Below are positions 18,180-25,975 of a stretch of DNA of 64,000 bases, piece after piece (the first letter of the stretch is position 1; the number at the start of each line of letters is the position of its first letter). The notes under the pieces are model-generated. The model ran no database searches, was not told the origin of the DNA, and saw nothing but the letters and a program-made list of their open reading frames with translations. Both the position numbers and the translations under genes were made by a program. The stretch comes from Lineus longissimus (Eukaryota; Nemertea; Pilidiophora; Heteronemertea; Lineidae), in assembly GCF_910592395.1 (NCBI RefSeq), contig NC_088315.1, positions 18,707,808 through 18,771,807 on the forward strand, written 5' to 3'.

Positions 18180-19579
18180 TTCTTTGTTTCTGAATTTTTA
18201 GTCGAACTTTGTTCTCGGGATTTTGTCCTATTCGAGCCTTGCTCTCCAGACATAGTCTTGGTTCTGTATGCATACATCTTACTCCTCAAGGCAATAAATT
18301 CTATCATTTCGTCTCCTCCAAGCTCATCCTTAAAGTAGCCTGGAACTTTCTTCTTGCTAGTGTCGTAAAGAGGATTATCCTTTGGGTAATTACTGAAGTC
18401 GAAGTGATCCTTTAACTCTTTGAGGTCTGCTGTTAAATCGTCTGTTTTGATCTTTAAAACGAAAGAATCCGTGTCCAAATAAAGAAGTTCTAGGTTTTTC
18501 TCACCAAAGTGAGGTTGAAGTATGTTGTAGTAGAATTCATACATCAGCAGCTTGGACAACTCCAGTACTGCAGCTCCTATGTAGATTGGTTTGTTAAACT
18601 TTATTGATGTTTTCCTCATGCAAATTGCCGCGCTACTTTCGTCAAAGATGTTAATCGATGAAAACCTGGGACTTGCCATGAAGTTCTTGGCACTTTCCCT
18701 ATCTGTCACCAGTTCAATTTCTACCCTGTTCCTTACGTTTTCACATGTCTTTCCATAGAAAGCATTGTTCATTAATTTGAAGTAATCTTTCTCGAAATCA
18801 GTAGTAGAAGCCATCCTCTTTTTAGTGTTGAAGTCGATGTATGATTTCAACCACTTTGATTGTTTGAAACTGATGAAAGAATGGACCTTTTTCAGTATCA
18901 TTCCTTGATTTAAGTAAAACTGTAAAAGTCTGTAATACACGATGTAGTTGGTCTTGCCCTTCTGTGTGAGGATCAATTTTTCTACCTTTGACCTCTTCTC
19001 GTCACCAAGTAACTCTTTCTGGTAAGGGCTTAATTCGTCGTCGTCTATGAAAAGCGATTCTGGACAGAATGGAAAGTTCTTTGACTTGAACTTGATTTCC
19101 TCTGGATAACCTAAATCTACTTCGAAAAGATATCCTACTTCACTGTCTTTAGGAATTGACATGATCTTCTCTTTGTTAATAGTATTATTACCGTCAAACA
19201 TTTGAAAACTGCCGTAAGGCTGACTTTCCATCATTGCCCAGCCATATAGATTATTTGCGTCTATGTACAGGAGCTTATGACTCTCATCGGCCTTGACATG
19301 TCTTGTTCCCATAACACCCGAAATTCCACCTCGTATTGCTTTCTCGAAAGTAAGTAGGATATCGGTATCGGTAAGAAGTTCTAGATTTATGTCTGAGTGT
19401 TTCAATCCGGCCAAGCAGGTCAAGCCAGGTGCTGAATAGCAGTGACAAGGATCGATCTGGAAATTGTTTAAATTAACGTTTCTGAATTTCTCGAATAAAT
19501 CAGCTAACAAAAGAACATCTGTTTTTTGTGGTACAGGTCGATGAACTCTCCATGATTTCTGATATTGAAATGATCCCAT
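18176..19579 (-). CDS. polB: Polinton DNA polymerase B, palm/polymerase part (467 aa)
   Basis: Contains the three family B polymerase motifs: motif A DANNLYGWAM (about residue 110), motif B NAFYGKTCENVRNR (about 270) and motif C YLDTDSF (about 368), with both catalytic Asp of motif C present. This is the catalytic part of a protein-primed type polymerase thought to replicate Polintons. Its first residues are out-of-frame sequence; the real continuity begins at LLLADLFEKF, to which the upstream frame is joined after a shift in a run of six A (19522-19527 on the plus strand as T). It ends in TGA after a Ser/Glu/Lys-rich extension, one frame away from its natural C-terminus. Confidence 0.93.
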   Translation of the reverse strand: MGSFQYQKSWRVHRPVPQKTDVLLLADLFEKFRNVNLNNFQIDPCHCYSAPGLTCLAGLKHSDINLELLTDTDILLTFEKAIRGGISGVMGTRHVKADESHKLLYIDANNLYGWAMMESQPYGSFQMFDGNNTINKEKIMSIPKDSEVGYLFEVDLGYPEEIKFKSKNFPFCPESLFIDDDELSPYQKELLGDEKRSKVEKLILTQKGKTNYIVYYRLLQFYLNQGMILKKVHSFISFKQSKWLKSYIDFNTKKRMASTTDFEKDYFKLMNNAFYGKTCENVRNRVEIELVTDRESAKNFMASPRFSSINIFDESSAAICMRKTSIKFNKPIYIGAAVLELSKLLMYEFYYNILQPHFGEKNLELLYLDTDSFVLKIKTDDLTADLKELKDHFDFSNYPKDNPLYDTSKKKVPGYFKDELGGDEMIEFIALRSKMYAYRTKTMSGEQGSNRTKSREQSSTKNSETKN

Positions 19580-21615
19580 ATGTCTTTGGATTTTAGGTAA
19601 ACTGAATCATCCGCCATTTCATTCTTCAATTCATCAAAGAACATAGACTTCTCTAAGTGAGTAACATTGTAACTTTCATGTGATGTGTAAAATGAATAAG
19701 GCACTGATCCTTTCTTCCTCAATAGTTTAAAATCGTCAGGATTTGGGTAAGACTCCCTTGTTATCTTAAAGTCATCATCTTCCATAGATTTGGTGATGTT
19801 GTCCAATCCAGACTGTAAGAATCTGTAAGAGTCTAAAAATTTTAAACAACCTAACTCAAATGAAATGTACTCTTCTGCGTTTTTAGCAAGAAACTTCAGT
19901 TTCTTTTGTGACCTAGACAACAATTCTCTGATGAAGAGGTGAGCATCGTAATTGCTGAGATTGTGAAAAAACACTGGAACGAACATGGCTTTCTTCTCGT
20001 TCAAGTTGCAAGCTTTGTGAGCAGCACCTCTGTATTCTCCATTGTAGTGATTGTGATCTTGAACTCTGTCCTCGCCTAACAATTCATTGCAGTAGTAACA
20101 GTTTGTTTCTTGTGAGTATCTCACCAAATCTTCATCTGTCATGGTGAGAGGAATGTTGCATTTCAGTAGAGTTGAGAACGTCTCTTCCATTCTGAGTAAC
20201 CAGTTACAGAAAACGTCAACTACATCAGCACCTCTGTGACTGAGATACCCACTGGCGTAGATTTGTGGATAGTCAGAGTGAACGTAAACTCCAACTGCTG
20301 ATGCAATCTGTTTGAATAGTTTTTTAGTGGTATCAGTATCATTTGAGCACTGCTCTCTAAACTCTGTCCGATTTGTATTACCATTGACTGTTGTGCTTAT
20401 CGCTTCGAAATCAGCATAGATTACAAAGGGAACTCTGTTCTTGAATGAGTACTTTTCAAACTTAAGTTGTGACCATTTACTATTCGGTTGAGGCAGACTG
20501 ATCTTACAGTAATCGTGTTTTCCACATTTCAATTTATGTCTTTCTAGTGTAGATTTCTTGTAAAAGTAATTCATGCATCTCCTACAAATGAATACACTAT
20601 TCCTGTCAGTCTTGAAGAATAGATTTATGTCTCTTATGTACATGAAATGATCCTTGAAATACAACAGATCGATAACATCATCATCATCGTGGTTCTTAGA
20701 GAGGTAGAGTGGTTCCAGCTTTGCGGCATAAATGCTTTTAGCCCATTCGTTCTCTAACTTGAACACATTAATCTTGATACCATTGTCTTGTTCGATCTTA
20801 GGGATATCCTTTTGAATGCAAACAGGAAATGATTTGATCTTAATCTCAATTTCATACATCTTGTAGGGGTTAATTTCTGTTGCATTAAAACCTTTTTGCC
20901 TCTCACACGAAATGCTGTCATGGTATTTGGCAGCCAAAAGACTCCATAGAAAACATTTCTCATCATTTGATCTCACATTAATTACAGCTTTAGTTCTGAA
21001 TGGTAAACAAGTGTAGTGACCGCCTTTACATTTCTTGTAGGAACATATCGTGAGATCGCACGACTTGATTTCATTTAAACTCAGGCCACTTCCTTCGAAG
21101 TATCGTTTCTCAATCTCAGCCTTTATGTAGTTCAATTGACTGTTTAGAGCATTAATTGCCTGGTTTCTTGAAATTATGCTTTCCATTGGAGATTGAATAG
21201 GATAGATAGCCTTTTCGCCAGATCTGTCAAATTCAGCTTTAACTGAAATACTTATTTTATGATGGTAATCAGTTAGCTTGAAGAGAATTTCTTCCAGTTT
21301 ACCTCTGTACTCGAAAACGTGTTTTGCCTGTTTGCTAATTTCTAAACGAATGGTAACAACTGGTTTACCAAATTCTTTTACCACTTCGATATCCTTCACA
21401 TTCTTTATGCTCTCCAATTCCTTAGCCTCGAATTCAAGTTTCTTGGTATCTTGTAGTAGAATAGGGTTAGGTAAACGCAGTGAACGAGAACTCGAGTCTG
21501 ACTGGCTTGATAACTTCATTTGATGACCTTTGGTTTTCCTATGTGCTGAAAGATTGCTGTATGATATCTCCTTGTTACATGTTGAACAATGTATTTTCTC
21601 ATTTTTATCAACCAT
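19504..21615 (-). CDS. polB: Polinton DNA polymerase B, N-terminal and exonuclease part (703 aa)
   Basis: Starts at ATG 21615, directly after TAAATAGAA. A C2H2-type finger opens the protein (CSTCNKEISYSNLSAHRKTK), and a second Cys/His cluster (CRRCMNYFYKKSTLERHKLKC) precedes the exonuclease. Exo I is YADFEA (about residue 400) and exo II is HNLSNYDAH (about 550). The frame is lost inside the exo III region at a run of six A, so the polymerase domain follows in another frame. Together the parts span 3.7 kb, about 1,230 codons, the usual size for Polinton polymerases. With two shifts this copy should not make a full-length enzyme unless frameshifting occurs. Confidence 0.93.
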   Translation of the reverse strand: MVDKNEKIHCSTCNKEISYSNLSAHRKTKGHQMKLSSQSDSSSRSLRLPNPILLQDTKKLEFEAKELESIKNVKDIEVVKEFGKPVVTIRLEISKQAKHVFEYRGKLEEILFKLTDYHHKISISVKAEFDRSGEKAIYPIQSPMESIISRNQAINALNSQLNYIKAEIEKRYFEGSGLSLNEIKSCDLTICSYKKCKGGHYTCLPFRTKAVINVRSNDEKCFLWSLLAAKYHDSISCERQKGFNATEINPYKMYEIEIKIKSFPVCIQKDIPKIEQDNGIKINVFKLENEWAKSIYAAKLEPLYLSKNHDDDDVIDLLYFKDHFMYIRDINLFFKTDRNSVFICRRCMNYFYKKSTLERHKLKCGKHDYCKISLPQPNSKWSQLKFEKYSFKNRVPFVIYADFEAISTTVNGNTNRTEFREQCSNDTDTTKKLFKQIASAVGVYVHSDYPQIYASGYLSHRGADVVDVFCNWLLRMEETFSTLLKCNIPLTMTDEDLVRYSQETNCYYCNELLGEDRVQDHNHYNGEYRGAAHKACNLNEKKAMFVPVFFHNLSNYDAHLFIRELLSRSQKKLKFLAKNAEEYISFELGCLKFLDSYRFLQSGLDNITKSMEDDDFKITRESYPNPDDFKLLRKKGSVPYSFYTSHESYNVTHLEKSMFFDELKNEMADDSVYLKSKDIWDHFNIRNHGEFIDLYHKKQMFFC

Positions 21616-21650
21616 TTCTATTTAGGATAACAAAAATTATTAAATTACAT

Positions 21651-21705
21651 TTTCAGACATTTTCAGACATTTTCAGACATTTTCAGACATTTTCAGACAT
21701 TTTCA
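21651..21705. repeat. 10-bp tandem repeat TTTCAGACAT, 5 copies
   Basis: Lies 36 bp upstream of the polymerase start. The reverse complement recurs at about 22805-22845, in the 3' end of the HNH-like gene. Confidence 0.9.
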
Positions 21706-21811
21706 ACATACATCGGGGGTGCTGATGGCGATAACGGTGGTACCGATAATGGTTGAGGATAATAGTGATAATGGTGATTAATCATTGGTAACACCAATAG
21801 TGGTGACACCA
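21706..21811. other. Polinton spacer with GGTGA/TGGTGACACC repeats
   Basis: Degenerate runs of ATAATGG and GTGGTGACACC between the polymerase start and the stop of the membrane protein. A similar ACACCATCATTGGTGACACC string lies at 27121-27140 in another spacer. Confidence 0.6.
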
Positions 21812-22507
21812 TTACTGTGACTTCAGTTTCGCTATCATCTCTGTTTGCGCCATTTTTTTTCCTTCTTCTAAAAAAGTCTTCTTTAAAGATTCTACATCAA
21901 CAGCTGAACTTGCCTCCCTCTGTTTTTTTCTGATAGCATTTTTCATGGCAATGTATTTTTCCTTTTCTTTGAGAATCAAGGTAAACTCATCTGTTGAAAT
22001 GTGTGAATCACTCATGGCCTTACTTACCAGGTCATTGATGGAGTTAAGTTTTGAAATTTCCAACATTCCAATCTTCTCATGTTTTTCAATTTTCTTCAGG
22101 ATATCTTTTTTCTTCCAACTTAGGGCTGAGTAGATAATGGCGCTACCAATGGTCACTCCACCAAGTGCAAAACCTATTGGTGCTGTGATGACACCAGCCA
22201 GTGCAGACACACCAACTGAGCCAGCCGCAACGCTTACAAAATTAAGACTATGACTAATGCCAGTAATTACGCTAAATGCTTTTTTGTACTTTGAAAATAT
22301 CTTTCTTCTAAATTCAATCTCGCTTTCTAAGAAACTCTTAACCTCACATATTTGTTGTAGTCTGAAAGCCTGAGGGTTACTTTCTGTGTGCTTTTCAGAC
22401 CTTTCATAGTTTAAATGACTTTCATAGTTTAATTGACTTTCAGAGTTTAAATGAATTTCAGAGTTTAAATTACTTAAATCTGGATAAACCTTGTTGTCTC
22501 CATCCAT
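21812..22507 (-). CDS. Polinton membrane protein with hydrophobic hairpin (231 aa)
   Basis: Start ATG 22507 in TTAAATGGATG. The N-terminus has repeated NSE(S/I)xLN(Y/S)E units, then a charged helix, then about 45 hydrophobic, Gly/Ala-rich residues (GVSALAGVITAPIGFALGG followed by VTIGSAIIYSAL) that could form a re-entrant or two-helix hairpin, then a Lys/Glu-rich coiled coil to the end. No signal peptide. The layout suggests a membrane-associated virion or entry protein, but I do not recognise the family. Confidence 0.65.
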   Translation of the reverse strand: MDGDNKVYPDLSNLNSEIHLNSESQLNYESHLNYERSEKHTESNPQAFRLQQICEVKSFLESEIEFRRKIFSKYKKAFSVITGISHSLNFVSVAAGSVGVSALAGVITAPIGFALGGVTIGSAIIYSALSWKKKDILKKIEKHEKIGMLEISKLNSINDLVSKAMSDSHISTDEFTLILKEKEKYIAMKNAIRKKQREASSAVDVESLKKTFLEEGKKMAQTEMIAKLKSQ

Positions 22508-22511
22508 TTAA

Positions 22512-22790
22512 TTAGTGGGAATAACTAGAATCAGTTGTTCTGACATTTCTAGTGTTTAGTGTTGATCGTGCAGACACTACAGGTTTTTGAAGTACATTAA
22601 ATTTTAAAGGTTTTTCTGGCCCAGCAGGTTTTTCAGGCCCAGCAGGTTTTTCTGGCCCAGCAGGTTTTAAAGGTTTTTCGGGACCAGGCTCCAACTTTGA
22701 CTCTACTTCTGCCTCTAATTCTGTATGAAATCGTTCTAATCTTTCTTTCCAATTACGTGGTCTTTTTGTGTAACCCCAAGTTCTATTCAT
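22512..22790 (-). CDS. Small Pro-rich basic protein (92 aa)
   Basis: Short gene wedged between its neighbours: it begins next to the stop of the HNH-like gene (22791) and ends 4 bp before the following start. The middle consists of tandem AGPEKP units; the ends are basic. The start lies in GAATAAATGAAT, the element's TAAATG context. Function unknown; a virion linker or DNA-binding peptide is possible. Confidence 0.5.
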   Translation of the reverse strand: MNRTWGYTKRPRNWKERLERFHTELEAEVESKLEPGPEKPLKPAGPEKPAGPEKPAGPEKPLKFNVLQKPVVSARSTLNTRNVRTTDSSYSH

Positions 22791-23714
22791 TTATTCAGAG
22801 GAAGATATCTGAAAATGTCTGAAGATACCTGAAAATGTCTGAAAATCATTAAGTAGAAGGATATCGTTAAATTCTGGGTTATTCCAAAAATACTTGTTTC
22901 TTATCCTTTTCCACTCGTTTACCACGTTTTGGTCTCGATAGTCAAACCAGTTTTCATTACTCTTATTGACCATAAAGTTAAATGAGCGGCCCAATTGCTC
23001 TTTGAAAATACTCCAGTCGACTGTTGAACTCTTCTGTCTGTTTTGTGTTTTAGACATTGGTCGAATGTTAAACCAAGAGTAACACAGTTCTGGGCGATCT
23101 TTGAATTCCTTGATTGGTAAAACATGATCCAACTCCTCATCTACTATTTGTATTTGTGATAGTCCCCTTTGGTAGTTTAACCAATCCATGAAGAACTCAT
23201 TGGAACAACCTAGATGTAATTTCGAGTTATCAGGGCACTCTACTTTAGATACATCTCCTTTGGCTATTTTGTTTAGATCAACTCTGACTTTATGACTGTC
23301 TCTATTACCATTCTTATCAAGATAACCTTTGTAGTATGAATTAAAACAAGCTCTACATTCGCGTTTTTTTCCTTCTTTACCGAATTCACCATCACTTAGT
23401 AATTTCACTTCTCCACATTTACCACATTTCTTGGTTAATGTGGAACCACATAATTTACAATAATCCAGTAAATTGCCTCTTCTGTTCTTATCAAATTCAC
23501 TTTCAGGTTTTGTTGCATTGCACTTAACACATTTAAATGTAGGCCCTGAAACTACTGGTTGATATCGATTAACCGGTTCCCGATTAACCGGTTCCCGATA
23601 AACAGGATACTGATTAACAGGATACTGATTAACATTGACAGTACCATAATAGTTGTTGTTCACTGTACCATAATAGTTCATTATAAATATCTGTCCTTCC
23701 ATATGACTCTCCAT
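22791..23714 (-). CDS. HNH-endonuclease-like protein with Cys-pair zinc fingers (307 aa)
   Basis: Residues 1-60 are tandem Tyr/Pro/Val/Asn-rich repeats (VNQYPVNQYP, REPVNREPVN). Then come four CxxC pairs (CVKC, CKLC, CGKC, CRAC), consistent with two zinc-binding modules. The C-terminal half has an HNH-like core: ELDHVLPIKEF, then WFNIRPMSKTQNRQKSS, giving the D-H, N and N/K positions expected for an HNH active site. The end (FQTFSGIFRHFQ) is translated from the 10-bp repeat. Start in TTTAAATGGAG. HNH enzymes nick or cut DNA; a role in homing, resolution or packaging is only speculation. I do not recall HNH as part of the core Polinton gene set. Confidence 0.6.
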   Translation of the reverse strand: MESHMEGQIFIMNYYGTVNNNYYGTVNVNQYPVNQYPVYREPVNREPVNRYQPVVSGPTFKCVKCNATKPESEFDKNRRGNLLDYCKLCGSTLTKKCGKCGEVKLLSDGEFGKEGKKRECRACFNSYYKGYLDKNGNRDSHKVRVDLNKIAKGDVSKVECPDNSKLHLGCSNEFFMDWLNYQRGLSQIQIVDEELDHVLPIKEFKDRPELCYSWFNIRPMSKTQNRQKSSTVDWSIFKEQLGRSFNFMVNKSNENWFDYRDQNVVNEWKRIRNKYFWNNPEFNDILLLNDFQTFSGIFRHFQISSSE

Positions 23715-23747
23715 TTAAAGGATAAAAAGTTTTTAAATTAAGGTTTT

Positions 23748-23860
23748 TTAGACTTTTAGGCTTTTTATTCCTGAAATTGGTAACCATTCATTGAATTTAT
23801 CACTGTAACCCTTCCATTTCACTAATCCGTATTTTTTACCTTTAGTGGTCTTGCGCCTTA
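23748..23860 (-). pseudogene. Integrase chromodomain, displaced by a frameshift
   Basis: Directly after the integrase stop at 23858-23860, the neighbouring frame reads KYGLVKWKGYSDKFNEWLP and ends at TAA 23748-23750. The aromatic/acidic pattern V-K-W-K-G-Y...N-x-W-x-P is a chromodomain, the usual C-terminal module of Polinton integrases. A single-base indel near 23860 separates it from the core. Confidence 0.8.
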
Positions 23861-24562
23861 TTTCTTCTCTATTTTGTATTCTATTTGGTCAGGATTAGGA
23901 ACATAACTTAATTCCTCCTCATAGAAATATCCTTGAATTTCTTCCTTTTGGTAATCTTCAAGTTTGTAGACAATTGGATGAGTGAAGATGATCTGTCTTA
24001 TTTGAAAAACTTCTTCAGTGAAATTGGGTAAGTAGCCTTTGTCGAAAATAGTCTTGTACTTTGAAATTCTGACACTGTCACCAACCTTGTACTTTGGATC
24101 ACCAAATGTTTCTTTAAGATGTAGACCGTAAAGGTTGTACCAGACAGTTCCTTCATTCTCCCTCTTTCTGGCGTCAATTGGTTTCATCCCTATTGATGAG
24201 TGAAATGAGTTGTTGTACCCGCTCACCAAGTCATCTAGGACATCTACCCACTTGTCAGTTTCCTTTGCGGTGAAGTACTTCCACATTTTATCCTTTAAAG
24301 TTCTGTTGAATCTTTCCACAACTGCTGCCTTCTTACTTGAAAATGTAGAGAACCACTCTATGTTGTTTTCTCTCAAGAGTTTTTTAAAGTGTTGGTTGTA
24401 GAACTCATTGCCTTCATCAAACTGGATTTTCTCTGGTATCGCCACAACTGGTTTAGATTCCTCAAAGATCACTTTAAATGCATCTCTGATTTCTTCTCCT
24501 CTCTTGCTCTTAACGGCCATAGCCCAAGCATAGCGACTGAATAAGTCAATTACTGTCCACAA
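23858..24562 (-). CDS. int: Polinton RVE integrase, catalytic core (234 aa)
   Basis: Retroviral-type integrase core beginning at a TTG codon with WTVIDLFSRYAWA. The second catalytic Asp is in FDEGNEF (about residue 50) and the Glu in VVERFNRTLK (about residue 82); the first Asp lies in the upstream fragment (QADLVD). A C-terminal SH3-like part (KYKVGDSVRISKYK) follows. Relative to family members about 15 residues between the first Asp strand and WTVIDLF are missing, and the frame changes there, so the break is a small deletion rather than one lost base. Confidence 0.92.
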   Translation of the reverse strand: MWTVIDLFSRYAWAMAVKSKRGEEIRDAFKVIFEESKPVVAIPEKIQFDEGNEFYNQHFKKLLRENNIEWFSTFSSKKAAVVERFNRTLKDKMWKYFTAKETDKWVDVLDDLVSGYNNSFHSSIGMKPIDARKRENEGTVWYNLYGLHLKETFGDPKYKVGDSVRISKYKTIFDKGYLPNFTEEVFQIRQIIFTHPIVYKLEDYQKEEIQGYFYEEELSYVPNPDQIEYKIEKK

Positions 24563-24812
24563 GATCTGCTTGCCACTGTTGATCGATGTACGATACCATT
24601 GTTTTCCTGAAGGTGAATTTCTTAATTGCCGGTTTGTGTAGTTGGTGAGTTGGTAGTGTGTCTAGAAATTCTTTAACTTCTTTTTGTTTAATAAGTTTAC
24701 CATCTTCCTTGACCTGTTTCCACATCTTACTCAAAGAACTGTAAGCCACGGGACTCTCGGGGTTGTAGTACAAATCCCTTAGATACTGCTGTGTGTCATC
24801 CTTTACATCCAT
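24546..24812 (-). CDS. int: Polinton integrase, N-terminal fragment (88 aa)
   Basis: Starts at ATG 24812 in TTTAAATGGATG and ends at TGA soon after QQWQADLVD, which carries the first catalytic Asp. It overlaps the core fragment by 17 bases in another frame. The start codon is only 4 bp from the divergent ATPase start. Confidence 0.85.
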   Translation of the reverse strand: MDVKDDTQQYLRDLYYNPESPVAYSSLSKMWKQVKEDGKLIKQKEVKEFLDTLPTHQLHKPAIKKFTFRKTMVSYIDQQWQADLVDSN

Positions 24813-24820
24813 TTAAATGG
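24808..24820. promoter_or_regulatory. Palindromic double start CATTTAAATG
   Basis: The integrase ATG (minus, 24810-24812) and the ATPase ATG (plus, 24817-24819) are the two ends of one palindrome separated by TTAA. Each is therefore preceded by TAAATG read on its own strand. There is no room for separate untranslated leaders. Confidence 0.85.
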
Positions 24821-25425
24821 GTGAAGTATTTATTTACGAGCCACACAACATGTTGATTTCAGGAGTCACCAATTGCGGTAAGACTCATTTTGCTCTTGAC
24901 CTCTTAGAGAAGGAATATCGTCATAAGTTCCAAAACATAGTCATTTTCTGTCCCACTTACTTCAGAAACAAGACGTACAATAGGAGATGGATTTACGAAG
25001 ACAAGAATGTTTTCATTGTCAATTCAATTGCTGTAGCCAATAATTTAGACCCTGTGCTTCAATTTGCCACCATGGCCTTCGAAGGATCACAGACATTATT
25101 CATCATTGACGACTGTGCTAATTTGAGAGACACAAAGAAGAAAGTGTCTGAGTTATGTAATCTTGCCTTTTCCGGTAGGCACTACAATCTGACTGTTTGG
25201 TTACTCGTTCAGAAGTACAACTCTGTTGTTAAGGACTTCAGAGAGAACATAAGGGTTTTAGTCCTTTTTTTCAACAAGGATGAATCGGCAATGAAAGATG
25301 CCTTAGAAGAAAATAGTGTTATCCCTAAAGACCAGAGGCAAAAATACATAGATGCCCTTAAAAAGACGAAAGGATCTAAATTAATCATAAGACTAGAACA
25401 CCCGTATGGTTTTATTCACGTTTAG
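24817..25425 (+). CDS. FtsK/HerA-type packaging ATPase (A32-like, 202 aa)
   Basis: An intact P-loop ATPase expected to pump the genome into a preformed capsid. Walker A is GVTNCGKT at residues 16-23; Walker B is LFIIDD at 94-99. A downstream Ser/Gly/Arg-rich segment (LAFSGRHYNL) and Gln in LLVQKYN fit the sensor region of this class. Length is typical for Polinton ATPases. It is the only plus-strand gene in the middle of the element and diverges from integrase. Confidence 0.93.
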   Translation: MGEVFIYEPHNMLISGVTNCGKTHFALDLLEKEYRHKFQNIVIFCPTYFRNKTYNRRWIYEDKNVFIVNSIAVANNLDPVLQFATMAFEGSQTLFIIDDCANLRDTKKKVSELCNLAFSGRHYNLTVWLLVQKYNSVVKDFRENIRVLVLFFNKDESAMKDALEENSVIPKDQRQKYIDALKKTKGSKLIIRLEHPYGFIHV

Positions 25426-25426
25426 T

Positions 25427-25460
25427 CTTTTTTCTTATTCTTTTTTCTTATTCTTTTTCC
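25427..25460. repeat. TCTTTTTTCTTATTC tandem repeat between convergent stops
   Basis: About three copies of a 14-15 bp pyrimidine-rich unit separate the ATPase stop from the convergent stop at 25461. Confidence 0.75.
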
Positions 25461-25898
25461 TTATTCTTTCTTCTTCTTTCCAACGAAATAGTAAATCCCC
25501 AAACCCAAGACGCTCATTCCTAAAATGATCCAAAGGTATTCGTAATTCTTCATTTCATCGCTGGGCTTGTAGTAATTGCTCAATTGCGGTTGTCTAGGAA
25601 TGGTAATTCCATTATGTGGGTTTAAACTGTTGTACACTGAAAGTGCGGTGTCGGCATTTTTGAAGTCAATTGCCGCTTCATGTTCTCTCTTTAATTCAAG
25701 GTTAACGAAGTCAATGGTACTTTTCCTATGCTCATCCCATTCTGTGGATGCTCTTTGCAATTGCTCTTGCGCTAAATTATGTCTCTTTATTTCAGCCTCG
25801 TAGCCATTCTTGTCTAGTGATTTAAAAAGGTAACCAGAACCGGTGAAGGCTAAACCATTCACCACCGCAGAACCAATCATCATAGCTATTCCTGCCAT
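25461..25898 (-). CDS. Small coiled-coil protein with two membrane ends (145 aa)
   Basis: The N-terminus MAGIAMMIGSAVVNGLAFTG is a hydrophobic Gly/Ala helix. A charged helix follows (LAQEQLQRASTEWDEHRKST) with coiled-coil character, then a Pro-containing linker and a C-terminal transmembrane helix (YLWIILGMSVLGLGIYYFVG) ending KKKKE. Similar short proteins next to ATPase and capsid genes are, as I recall, common in invertebrate Polintons. Start in AACTAAATGGCAG. A minor virion membrane protein is plausible but not shown. Confidence 0.7.
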   Translation of the reverse strand: MAGIAMMIGSAVVNGLAFTGSGYLFKSLDKNGYEAEIKRHNLAQEQLQRASTEWDEHRKSTIDFVNLELKREHEAAIDFKNADTALSVYNSLNPHNGITIPRQPQLSNYYKPSDEMKNYEYLWIILGMSVLGLGIYYFVGKKKKE

Positions 25899-25916
25899 TT
25901 AGTTTAGTGTGATTTT

Positions 25917-25975
25917 AGCCAAAATGAGTAAAAAATCAGGCGCAGTGAGTAAAAAAAATCAGGCGCAGTGAGTAA
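25917..25975. repeat. Two copies of AAAATCAGGCGCAGTGAGTAA
   Basis: Direct repeat in the spacer upstream of the 145-aa gene. The second copy covers the stop region of the next gene. Confidence 0.8.
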
